From assembly GCA_036584565.1 (NCBI GenBank), contig JAZHDF010000077.1, forward strand, positions 1 to 13,112: a DNA stretch of 13,112 bases, in the 5' to 3' direction. Position numbers and translations under genes: made by a program. The number at the start of each line of letters is the position of its first letter. The stretch's first letter is position 1. The DNA comes from UBA9337 sp036584565 (GTDB lineage: Bacteria; Patescibacteriota; Minisyncoccia; Moranbacterales; UBA9337). Below, one piece after another: positions 6,181 through 11,679 of this stretch. The notes beneath the pieces are model-generated. The model saw only the letters and a list, made by a program, of their open reading frames with translations, was not told where the DNA came from and ran no database searches.

Positions 6181-6591
6181 ATGACAGAAGAAAAAAAAGA
6201 AGAAGTAGTTGTTCCCGCCAAATTTGAAAAATTGGTGGCCGAGATTGAGAAAATGAGTGTTCTTGATTTATCGGAATTGGTCAAGGTTTTGGAGGACAAA
6301 TTCGGAGTTAGCGCTGCCGCTCCAATGATGATGGGAGCTATGCCGGCCGCTGCCGGAGAGGCTGCTGCCGTAGAGGAAAAGAGCGAATTCGATGTTGAGC
6401 TTACAGCTGCCGGAGACAAAAAAATCAATGTTATCAAGGTTGTCCGTGAAATCACCGGTCTTGGTCTAAAAGAATCCAAAGACTTGGTGGACGGAGCTCC
6501 GAAAATGATCAAAGAAAAAGTAAAGAAAGAAGAAGCTGAAGAGATGAAAAAGAAATTGGAAGAAGCTGGCGCAAAAGTTGAATTGAAATAA
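6181..6591 (+). CDS. rplL: 50S ribosomal protein bL12 (L7/L12)
   Basis: bL12 dimers form the flexible ribosomal stalk and contact EF-Tu, EF-G, IF2 and release factors. The 136 residues show the N-terminal dimerisation helices (about 12-43, including KMSVLDLSELVKVLEDKFGV). An Ala/Met/Gly-rich hinge follows (46-66), then the compact C-terminal domain (67-136) with FDVELTAAGDKKINVIKVVREITGLGLKESKDLVDGAP. The family length is usually 120-130 residues. The extra residues are an acidic and lysine-rich N-terminal segment (MTEEKKEEVVV). It follows rplJ in one operon and is closed by a strong terminator 16 bases after the stop. Confidence 0.97.
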   Translation: MTEEKKEEVVVPAKFEKLVAEIEKMSVLDLSELVKVLEDKFGVSAAAPMMMGAMPAAAGEAAAVEEKSEFDVELTAAGDKKINVIKVVREITGLGLKESKDLVDGAPKMIKEKVKKEEAEEMKKKLEEAGAKVELK

Positions 6592-6607
6592 TTTTACTTT
6601 CGATAGG

Positions 6608-6648
6608 AAAAATCCCGATGTTATGTCGGGATTTTTTTATTTTTTTCT
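6608..6648 (+). terminator. Rho-independent terminator of rplJL
   Basis: AAAAATCCCGA (6608-6618) pairs with TCGGGATTTTT (6626-6636) around the loop TGTTATG, followed by a T-rich tail. It is nearly identical to the terminator after the next gene at 7275-7309. Confidence 0.9.
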
Positions 6649-6745
6649 ATTGAAATATTTACTTTTTTGATATTATTAAAATATTCTAATTATGTTGTTT
6701 TTATAAGATTTAAGGGTTTTAAAATTTAAAATAAATAGAAATAAT

Positions 6746-7261
6746 ATGGGAAAAATAGAAATTATTCATCATCAAATTATTCAACAAAAAATATATTATA
6801 TCCGTGGAGAAAAGGTTATGTTTGATAGTGATTTGGCAGAACTCTATGAAATAAAAACCAAAGTTCTTGTTCAAGCTGTTAAAAGAAATACTAAAAGATT
6901 TCCAGAAGATTTTATGTTTCAGTTGACCAAAAGAGAATCAGATATCTTTTTGAGGTCACAAAATGTGACCTCAAAAAGAGGCGGAAGAAGATATTTTCCT
7001 TATGTATTTACGGAACAAGGCGTGGCAATGCTTTCTACTGTTTTAAGAAGTAAGAGGGCGATTCAGGTCAATATTCAGATAATTAGAATATTTACCCAAT
7101 TAAGAAAATTTTTGACAACCCACAAAGAATTAAGAGAAAAAATCGAGCAGATGGAAAATAAATATGATAAACGTTTTAAAGCAGTTTTTGAAACTTTGAA
7201 GTTACTTATCAGGGAGGACAACCAACCGAAGGGTGAACTTGGATTTAAATTTAAAAAATAA
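6746..7261 (+). CDS. ORF6N-domain DNA-binding protein
   Basis: The first 120 residues match the ORF6N domain (Pfam PF10543), a DNA-binding module of phage regulators and many bacterial chromosomal genes. Visible signatures are VMFDSDLAELYEIKTKVLVQ (24-43), AVKRNTKRFPEDFMFQLTK (44-62), RSQNVTSKRGGRRYFPYVFT (70-89) and EQGVAMLSTVLRSKRAIQVNIQIIRIF (90-116). A short coiled-coil-like helix (KELREKIEQMENKYDKRFKA, about 127-146) and the usual GELGFKF ending follow. At 171 residues it is a typical chromosomal copy. It stands alone between two almost identical terminators, in an AT-rich context, which suggests acquisition as a small cassette. Its target is unknown. A perfect 15-bp inverted repeat within the gene could be an autoregulatory site. 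Confidence 0.88.
   Translation: MGKIEIIHHQIIQQKIYYIRGEKVMFDSDLAELYEIKTKVLVQAVKRNTKRFPEDFMFQLTKRESDIFLRSQNVTSKRGGRRYFPYVFTEQGVAMLSTVLRSKRAIQVNIQIIRIFTQLRKFLTTHKELREKIEQMENKYDKRFKAVFETLKLLIREDNQPKGELGFKFKK
6946..6978. repeat. Perfect 15-bp inverted repeat inside the ORF6N gene
   Basis: The arm CTTTTTGAGGTCACA (6946-6960) is exactly complementary to TGTGACCTCAAAAAG (6964-6978), with an AAA loop. It covers codons 67-78, including the conserved RSQNVTS motif. It is long enough to form a hairpin in RNA or a symmetrical protein-binding site in DNA. Confidence 0.85.
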
Positions 7262-7274
7262 ATTTAACTTAACT

Positions 7275-7309
7275 AAAAAAATCCCGATATTATGTCGGGA
7301 TTTTTTTTT
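7275..7309 (+). terminator. Rho-independent terminator of the ORF6N gene
   Basis: AAAAAAATCCCGA (7275-7287) pairs with TCGGGATTTTTTT (7295-7307) around the loop TATTATG, followed by more T residues. It starts 14 bases after the stop codon and differs from the rplL terminator by one loop base and slightly longer A/T arms. Confidence 0.9.
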
Positions 7310-7365
7310 ATTGTTTATTTTTAATCATGAAATTTTTTAAAAATTCATAATACATAATACTTTAA

Positions 7366-7397
7366 GATGACTGATTACAGATAGCTGATGACCATAT
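7366..7397. repeat. Dispersed 32-bp repeat, copy B
   Basis: The second copy of the element at 4818-4849, with 30 of 32 bases identical. It lies in the spacer between the ORF6N terminator and the sigma-factor promoter, next to CTTTATAAACTT-type repeats (7405-7432). Confidence 0.7.
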
Positions 7398-7452
7398 CCT
7401 TAACCTTATAAACTTTATAACTTTATAAACTTTGCAAACTCCTTAAATTTCT

Positions 7453-7482
7453 TGCAAACAAATGCCAAAATAAGCGTATAAT
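7453..7482 (+). promoter_or_regulatory. ECF-type promoter of the sigma-factor gene (site 1)
   Basis: TGCAAAC (7453-7459) and GCGTAT (7474-7479) are separated by 14 bases. The same pair with the same spacing occurs at sites 2 (8826) and 3 (9451). Counted as TGCAAA-N16-CGTA, it equals the layout of Bacillus sigma-W promoters (TGAAAC-N16-CGTA). An overlapping TATAAT (7477-7482) could also serve the housekeeping sigma factor. The transcript would start near 7486, only about nine bases before the ATG. A further TGCAAAC lies 20 bases upstream at 7433-7439. Confidence 0.6.
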
Positions 7483-7494
7483 GAAAATAAGCAA

Positions 7495-8067
7495 ATGAAT
7501 AATCCAAACAATAGTGCCGAGGACAAAGAACTGGTAAAGGCGGCGATAAAAAATCCGGATGCTTTTCAGGCGATTGTGGATCGGTACTGGAACCGATTGT
7601 TTTTTTATATCCGAAGAATGTCTTATTTTACCCAGGAAGACATCGAAGACATTTTACAGGAAGTTTTTATTAAAATTTATAAATATCTCAATGATTACAA
7701 CGGCAAAATGGCTTTTTCAACTTGGATTTATCAGATTGCCCGCAACGCCACAATCGATGAAATAAGAAAAAGAAAGGCCCGCCCAAGTACGATTTGGCTG
7801 GAAAACGAAGATTTGCTCAAGGTTATGAAATCCAATCTGAATTTGGAAAAGGACTATATAAAAAGCGAAGCATTGGATAAATTAAAAAATATTATCAGTG
7901 ATATGCCGGAAAAATACAGAGAGGTTCTTATTCTGAGATTTATAGAAGAGAAAACTTACGAGGAAATTATGGATATCCTTCAATTGCCCAAAGGAACCAT
8001 TGCATCCTTGGTAAATAGGGGAAGAAAGATAGTTTTAGAGGAGGCCGGGAAAAAAGGCATTATATAA
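7495..8067 (+). CDS. ECF-type RNA polymerase sigma factor
   Basis: The 190-residue protein contains only the sigma-2 and sigma-4 domains, as in extracytoplasmic function sigma factors. Sigma-2 runs from about 23 to 95: FQAIVDRYWNRLFFYIRRM, then EDILQEVFIKIYKYL (core RNA polymerase contact and -10 recognition) and FSTWIYQIARNATIDEIRKRK. A linker (96-125) joins it to sigma-4 (about 126-180), with MPEKYREVLILRFIEEKTYEEIMDIL and the helix-turn-helix LPKGTIASLVNRGRKIV that reads the -35 element. The next gene, 26 bases downstream, encodes a three-pass membrane protein that may hold the sigma factor inactive. Its own upstream region has the same motif as two other sites in this gene cluster, pointing to autoregulation. 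The ATG at 7495 is nearly leaderless. Confidence 0.93.
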   Translation: MNNPNNSAEDKELVKAAIKNPDAFQAIVDRYWNRLFFYIRRMSYFTQEDIEDILQEVFIKIYKYLNDYNGKMAFSTWIYQIARNATIDEIRKRKARPSTIWLENEDLLKVMKSNLNLEKDYIKSEALDKLKNIISDMPEKYREVLILRFIEEKTYEEIMDILQLPKGTIASLVNRGRKIVLEEAGKKGII

Positions 8068-8093
8068 ATGATAATTTTTTTTAGATAAATTAT

Positions 8094-8810
8094 ATGGAAA
8101 AAAGTCCGAGCAAGAAGATTATTGATAAAATAAAAAAAGACAAAATCGTTCCGGAATCAAAATTGGTTCTGAATTGGAAGAGTTACGCTTTTTGGGTAGT
8201 TTGGATTTTTACTTTATTTTTGGGAGCGATATTTTCTTCTTTTGTCATTTTAAATATTTTGGATATTCATCCGATGGTTTTGCGCCATTTGAAGTTGGGG
8301 AAATTATTTTTTATTTTTTTCAAAACAGCCCCTTATTTTTGGATAATCTTGGCGCTTTTGGCGGTGGGAGGCGGACTTTTGGCAATTCGCAAGACCAAGC
8401 GAGGATATCGGTATAGTCTTATTTTCATTATCGGCGGCGGAATTTTGACTGTTGCTTTTTTGGGGATTTTTCTGCATTTTACAAAAGTAAACAGGCATAT
8501 CGGCAATCATTATATTCCCAGAGGCCCCTTTCCCGAAGAGTTTATTTTTCCGGAGAAAAAAAGATGGTGCAGTCCGGCAGAAGGGATGTTGGGAGGCGAA
8601 GTGGTTGCAATTGAAGGGGATAATTTTAATCTAAGGGGTTTTGAAGATGATTTTTGGAGAGTTTATTATTCCAATGAGACAAAAATCAGAGTAAAAAAAA
8701 TTGAAACCGGAATGCTGATCGAGGTTTTCGGAAAAAAAATAAATCAAAATCAATTTAGAGCTTTTTTGATCCAGCCGTTTCCTTTTGAGCGGATTCGCCC
8801 GGTGAGATAA
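8094..8810 (+). CDS. Three-pass membrane protein with C-terminal extracytoplasmic domain, candidate anti-sigma factor
   Basis: I recognise no named family. The 238-residue protein has a basic N-terminal segment of about 28 residues (lysine-rich, likely cytoplasmic). Three hydrophobic helices follow, at about 31-54 (YAFWVVWIFTLFLGAIFSSF), 71-98 and 107-129 (YSLIFIIGGGILTVAFLGIF). A 100-residue outer domain follows, whose core GGEVVAIEGDNFNLRGF through TKIRVKKIETGMLIEVFGKK (about 167-215) looks like a small OB-like beta domain. It starts 26 bases after the sigma-factor stop and is surely cotranscribed with it. In ECF systems that position normally belongs to the anti-sigma factor. I infer that the short N-terminal segment contacts the sigma factor and the outer domain senses the envelope. 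It has no zinc-binding HxxxCxxC motif, and its inhibitory role is unproven. Confidence 0.75.
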   Translation: MEKSPSKKIIDKIKKDKIVPESKLVLNWKSYAFWVVWIFTLFLGAIFSSFVILNILDIHPMVLRHLKLGKLFFIFFKTAPYFWIILALLAVGGGLLAIRKTKRGYRYSLIFIIGGGILTVAFLGIFLHFTKVNRHIGNHYIPRGPFPEEFIFPEKKRWCSPAEGMLGGEVVAIEGDNFNLRGFEDDFWRVYYSNETKIRVKKIETGMLIEVFGKKINQNQFRAFLIQPFPFERIRPVR

Positions 8811-8825
8811 GGAATTTTCCTCAAA

Positions 8826-8857
8826 TGCAAACTTATTCTTTTAAATGCGTATATAAT
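8826..8857 (+). promoter_or_regulatory. ECF-type promoter (site 2) before the leader RNA and lipoprotein gene
   Basis: TGCAAAC (8826-8832) and GCGTAT (8847-8852) are identical in both elements and in spacing to site 1 before the sigma gene, while the bases between differ. A TATAAT overlaps at 8852-8857. The transcript would start near 8859, eleven bases before the leader hairpin. Confidence 0.6.
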
Positions 8858-8869
8858 AGGGCAAAGATA

Positions 8870-8938
8870 AACTGGTCTGAGTGCTGGCTATTTGTTCTGA
8901 ATGTTTGGCAAAGAAGCTAGTACAGATCGGTTTTCTTT
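8870..8938 (+). ncRNA. Structured leader RNA or small RNA with a long G-U containing hairpin
   Basis: The left arm 8870-8889 and the right arm 8915-8932 form 18 base pairs, four of them G-U or U-G, broken only by an AG bulge (8880-8881). The loop is 25 bases (8890-8914). The use of G-U pairs means the structure favours RNA made from the plus strand over its complement. The 3' arm runs into TTTTCTTT, like a weak terminator tail. With the ECF-type promoter starting just upstream, the segment could be a free RNA of about 75-80 bases, an attenuator of the lipoprotein gene, or both. It does not have a tRNA shape. Confidence 0.5.
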
Positions 8939-8964
8939 AGCGTTTATAATTATTTTTTAAAAAG

Positions 8965-9381
8965 ATGAAAAACAAAAATCTTACTTCAGGAGCGGTGTTT
9001 TTTTCTCTTGCGGCTTTTGTTTTTATTTTTTCCGGTTGTAACGGAAAAATCCAAGAGTCGGAGAGGGAACAAATTCAAAACCGGGATAAAAATCAATTGG
9101 AAAAAGGGGATCAAAATATGGAGCAAAAAAAAGACGGGAGTGGCGGAAACGGACTCGGAAGAATGGGTAATCCTTCTCCTGAAATGTTGGAAGCTTGCAG
9201 CGGAAAATCCGAAGGAGATAGCTGTGAAGCAGCTAGACCGCCCAGAGAGGGCGCAGAAATAGATGCTGAAAAAATAGTCGGAAGCTGCAGAAAAATAAAC
9301 CAAGATACTGCGTTAGTTTGCGCACCGACAAATATGCCGCAAGAAGGAGGGAGAGGAAGTGAAATACCGGCTGAAGAATAA
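8965..9381 (+). CDS. Small secreted lipoprotein with a four-cysteine C-terminal domain
   Basis: The 138-residue protein starts with a lipoprotein signal: basic MKNKN, a hydrophobic stretch GAVFFSLAAFVFIF (9-22) and the lipobox FSGC with the lipidated Cys at 25. A charged linker rich in Gln, Glu, Lys and Asn (28-58) and a Gly-rich stretch (59-68) follow. The C-terminal part has four cysteines: EACSGKSEGDSCEAA (C78, C87) and GSCRKINQDTALVCAP (C108, C119). These probably pair as disulfides outside the cell. The pattern C-x8-C...C-x10-C resembles small secreted domains of unknown function. No enzyme motif is visible. It follows the sigma factor and candidate anti-sigma factor, has an ECF-type promoter of its own and precedes the efflux pump genes, so it is probably a stress-induced surface protein. 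Confidence 0.75.
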   Translation: MKNKNLTSGAVFFSLAAFVFIFSGCNGKIQESEREQIQNRDKNQLEKGDQNMEQKKDGSGGNGLGRMGNPSPEMLEACSGKSEGDSCEAARPPREGAEIDAEKIVGSCRKINQDTALVCAPTNMPQEGGRGSEIPAEE

Positions 9382-9450
9382 GATAGTTTTATATTTTAAT
9401 AGTAAGTTTGAACAGAGAGTCTTCAATTTTTCGGAGGCAATGAATCCAAA

Positions 9451-9477
9451 TGAAAATTTTATCGGCCGAGAGCGTAT
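9451..9477 (+). promoter_or_regulatory. ECF-type promoter (site 3) before the efflux adaptor gene
   Basis: TGAAAAT (9451-9457) and GCGTAT (9472-9477) have the same 14-base separation as sites 1 and 2. The -10 part is identical. The -35 part differs at two of seven bases and is closer to the classic TGAAAC. The transcript would start near 9484, and its leader would include the palindrome at 9520-9557. Confidence 0.5.
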
Positions 9478-9496
9478 TATTTTATAGAGGAAAAAA

Positions 9497-9505
9497 TGCT
9501 ATAAT
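9497..9505 (+). promoter_or_regulatory. Extended -10 housekeeping promoter of the efflux operon
   Basis: TGCTATAAT is a full extended -10 element. No good -35 hexamer stands in front (TTATTT at 9477-9482). The transcript would start near 9512, a few bases before the palindrome. It could give basal expression beside the ECF-type site. Confidence 0.55.
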
Positions 9506-9519
9506 TTAAAAATACATAT

Positions 9520-9557
9520 TTAAGGGGCTGGTCCCCGATCGGGGACCAACCCCTTAA
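9520..9557. repeat. 38-base near-perfect palindrome in the efflux operon leader
   Basis: The two 19-base halves are complementary except for one pair (C9528 with A9549), with no unpaired centre (GATC). It is very GC-rich (GGTCCCCGATCGGGGACC core) in an AT-rich spacer and is followed by TCATTTTTATC. It may be an operator, an RNA hairpin that attenuates or protects the transcript, or a mobile palindromic repeat of REP type. Confidence 0.75.
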
Positions 9558-9577
9558 TCATTTTTATCAAATAGAGT

Positions 9578-10792
9578 ATGAAAAAGAAGAAGTTGTATAT
9601 TTGGTCGGCTATTGTTTTGGTAATTTTCGGTGGAGCTTTTTATTGGTATCGAAAAGATAATTCCGAAAATATGTCTGTTCGCTATATCACGGAGTCGGTC
9701 CAGAAAGGAACATTGGCTTCCACTATTGTGGCCAGCGGTAGCATCGTGGTGGACGATCAGGAAACCGTCGATCCCACTATCAGCGGAACAATCGCCGATT
9801 TATCGGTAAAAGTGGGGGATACGGTCCGAAAAGGGGATTATCTTTTTAGCGTGATAAATGATGATCTGGATACCGGAGTAGCCCAAGCTACCGCTTCTTA
9901 TCAGCAAGCGGTAAATAATTTGGAATCGGCCAAAAATCAAAAACTTTCGGCCGAGGCTGAATATCGGGTAGCGGACAAAAAGGATGACAAAGATGACGAT
10001 GCTTATACGAAAAGACAATTAGAAGTTTTAAAAAATAAAATTGATCTGGCCGAAGGAGGAATAATCCAGGCTCAAAAAAGTCTGAGCGCTTCGGCTTTAG
10101 CTTATCGAAATATTGTCTCCGATGCCGGCAAAAGAAAAGTTGTTTCTCCGATTGCCGGAACGATTATCGAAGTTTCGATAAAAAACGGAGATGAACTGGG
10201 TTCTTCAAATAATAATGCCAGTGAGGCGGCGATGATTATCGGAGATCTGGATACTTTAAAGGCGGAAATTCCGATCAATGAAGTGGATATCGCCAAGGTA
10301 AAAGTTGGACAAAAAGTTTCAATTACTCTAGATGCTCTTGAAGGAACAGACTTTAGCGGTGAAGTGGAAAAAATTGATGCAATTGGAACGGCTACTTCCG
10401 GAGTGGTTAGTTATGGTGTGACAGTAAAATTTGATAAATTAGATGAGCGAATGAAACCAACCATGAGCGTTTCTGCGATTATTTCTGTGAGCGAGAAAGA
10501 GAATGTTGTTATGGTTTCTAGCAGTGCGGTCAAAAGCGGTAAAAACGGGGAGTATGTGGAGGTTTTGGAAAACGGCACTCCGAAAAGAATAAAAGTGGAA
10601 ACGGGGGATAGCAATGATATCAGCACAGAAATAATAAGCGGAGTTTCGGAAGGCGAAAAGGTAATTTCCCAAACAATTGAAGTTTCAAGCGACAGTAAGA
10701 GCGCGACCTCGGGAAGCATTTCCAATCCGAGCAGTTCCTTGCGAGGAATGGGAGGAATGGGAGGAGGAATGGGAGTCCCGCCATCCAGATAA
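9578..10792 (+). CDS. MacA/HlyD-type periplasmic adaptor (membrane fusion) subunit of an ABC efflux pump
   Basis: The 404-residue protein has an N-terminal membrane anchor (basic MKKKK then YIWSAIVLVIFGGAFYWY, 7-24). It shows the adaptor layout of membrane fusion proteins: the first lipoyl half at about 63-93 (VDPTISGTIADLSVKVGDTVRKGDYLFSV), an alpha-helical hairpin rich in Ala, Gln and Lys (98-180) and the second lipoyl half at 186-208 (KVVSPIAGTIIEVSIKNGDEL). A beta-barrel part (225-305) and a membrane-proximal part (308-370) follow. The C-terminal tail is Ser-rich and ends in a Gly-Met repeat (GMGGMGGGMG, 390-399), which is unusual. With the ATPase 22 bases downstream and the permease after it, it forms a MacAB-like system for exporting peptides, antibiotics or lipids. 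In a single-membrane-type cell there would be no TolC partner. Substrate is unknown. Confidence 0.9.
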   Translation: MKKKKLYIWSAIVLVIFGGAFYWYRKDNSENMSVRYITESVQKGTLASTIVASGSIVVDDQETVDPTISGTIADLSVKVGDTVRKGDYLFSVINDDLDTGVAQATASYQQAVNNLESAKNQKLSAEAEYRVADKKDDKDDDAYTKRQLEVLKNKIDLAEGGIIQAQKSLSASALAYRNIVSDAGKRKVVSPIAGTIIEVSIKNGDELGSSNNNASEAAMIIGDLDTLKAEIPINEVDIAKVKVGQKVSITLDALEGTDFSGEVEKIDAIGTATSGVVSYGVTVKFDKLDERMKPTMSVSAIISVSEKENVVMVSSSAVKSGKNGEYVEVLENGTPKRIKVETGDSNDISTEIISGVSEGEKVISQTIEVSSDSKSATSGSISNPSSSLRGMGGMGGGMGVPPSR

Positions 10793-10813
10793 AGAAAGGC
10801 TAAAAATATCAAT

Positions 10814-11491
10814 ATGATTGAATGTAAAGATATAAAAAAAATATATATCAACGGAGATGTGGAGACAGTCGCTTTAAAAGGGATTTCTTTTAAGATAGAA
10901 AAAGGGGAATTCGTTTCTATTATCGGTCCTAGTGGTAGCGGAAAATCAACCTTAATGCACATCATAGGAGCTCTGGATACTGCTACTAGCGGAAGTTACT
11001 TTATGGATGGGAGGGATGTTTCTGATTTGGATGATGATGAGCTGTCTGATCTAAGAAGAAGTAGGATTGGTTTTGTTTTTCAATCTTTTAACTTATTGCC
11101 TCGGACAACAGTAATGCGCAATGTGATGATGCCCCTTATTTATTCCGGAATTGAAAAAAGCAAACGAGAAGAAAAAGCCAAAGATTGTCTGCGTTATGCT
11201 GGAATGGAAGAAAATAAATTTTATAATCTTTCCAATCAACTTTCTGGAGGACAAATGCAAAGAGTAGCGATTGCCAGAGCTTTAATAAATGATCCATCGA
11301 TAATTTTGGCGGATGAACCGACTGGTAATCTTGACACTAAGACTAGTCATTTGGTTATGAATTCGCTTAAAGAATTAAATGATAAAGGACACACTGTAAT
11401 TATCATTACTCATGAAATGGAAGTGGCAAAGTATGCCAAGCGAATAATTACTATCAGGGACGGGGAGATTGAGACGGACAAAATTAGTTAA
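10814..11491 (+). CDS. MacB/LolD-type ABC transporter ATPase
   Basis: This 225-residue protein is a complete stand-alone nucleotide-binding domain that powers the permease encoded next. Walker A is GPSGSGKST (38-46), the Q-loop is FVFQSFNLLP (87-96) and the signature is LSGGQMQRVAIARAL (143-157). Walker B is IILADEPTGNLD (163-174), with the D-loop, and the switch histidine is in ITHEME (198-203). The LDxxTSG-type segment GALDTATSG (52-60) and the sequence around the signature place it in the MacB/LolD/FtsE group. All catalytic residues are present. It lies 22 bases after the adaptor gene and 188 bases before the permease, a gap filled with repeat DNA. Confidence 0.95.
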   Translation: MIECKDIKKIYINGDVETVALKGISFKIEKGEFVSIIGPSGSGKSTLMHIIGALDTATSGSYFMDGRDVSDLDDDELSDLRRSRIGFVFQSFNLLPRTTVMRNVMMPLIYSGIEKSKREEKAKDCLRYAGMEENKFYNLSNQLSGGQMQRVAIARALINDPSIILADEPTGNLDTKTSHLVMNSLKELNDKGHTVIIITHEMEVAKYAKRIITIRDGEIETDKIS

Positions 11492-11494
11492 AAA

Positions 11495-11672
11495 TTCAAA
11501 GTGCAAAGTTAAAAGTTACAGTTTAAAGTTAAAAATTAATAATTAAGAATAAATTTCAAATTAAAAATTTCAAATGTCAAATGAATTCCAAATGACTTAA
11601 TGATTCAATGTTTGAATAATTTAAAAATTAGAATTTGATTCGAAATTCAAAATTCGAAATTCAAAATTAACT
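11495..11672. repeat. A/T-rich short-period repeat array between ATPase and permease genes
   Basis: The 188-base spacer has no gene. It begins with units of the type AAAGTTAAAAGTTACAG and goes on with AATTTCAAATTAAAAATTTC. It ends with alternating AAATTCGAAATTC and AAATTCAAAATTC units (11638-11667). Similar units occur at 4746-4796 and 12903-12930. It interrupts an operon whose genes are otherwise close together. Confidence 0.6.
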
Positions 11673-11679
11673 TATAAAT

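Noticed and set aside
8870..8932. tRNA-like RNA
   Set aside because: A single long hairpin without cloverleaf arms, T-loop sequence or CCA-type end.
9440..9487. A 15-codon frame (MNPNENFIGRERIIL) with GGAGG just upstream
   Set aside because: The spacing of two bases between GGAGG and ATG is too short, the peptide is tiny, and it overlaps the ECF-type promoter of the adaptor gene. It could be a start of a lost gene, but nothing supports that it is made.
10411..10965. Open frame on the minus strand across the adaptor and ATPase genes
   Set aside because: It is antisense to two well supported genes and crosses their junction. Its Ile/Ser/Leu/Pro composition is that of an antisense shadow.
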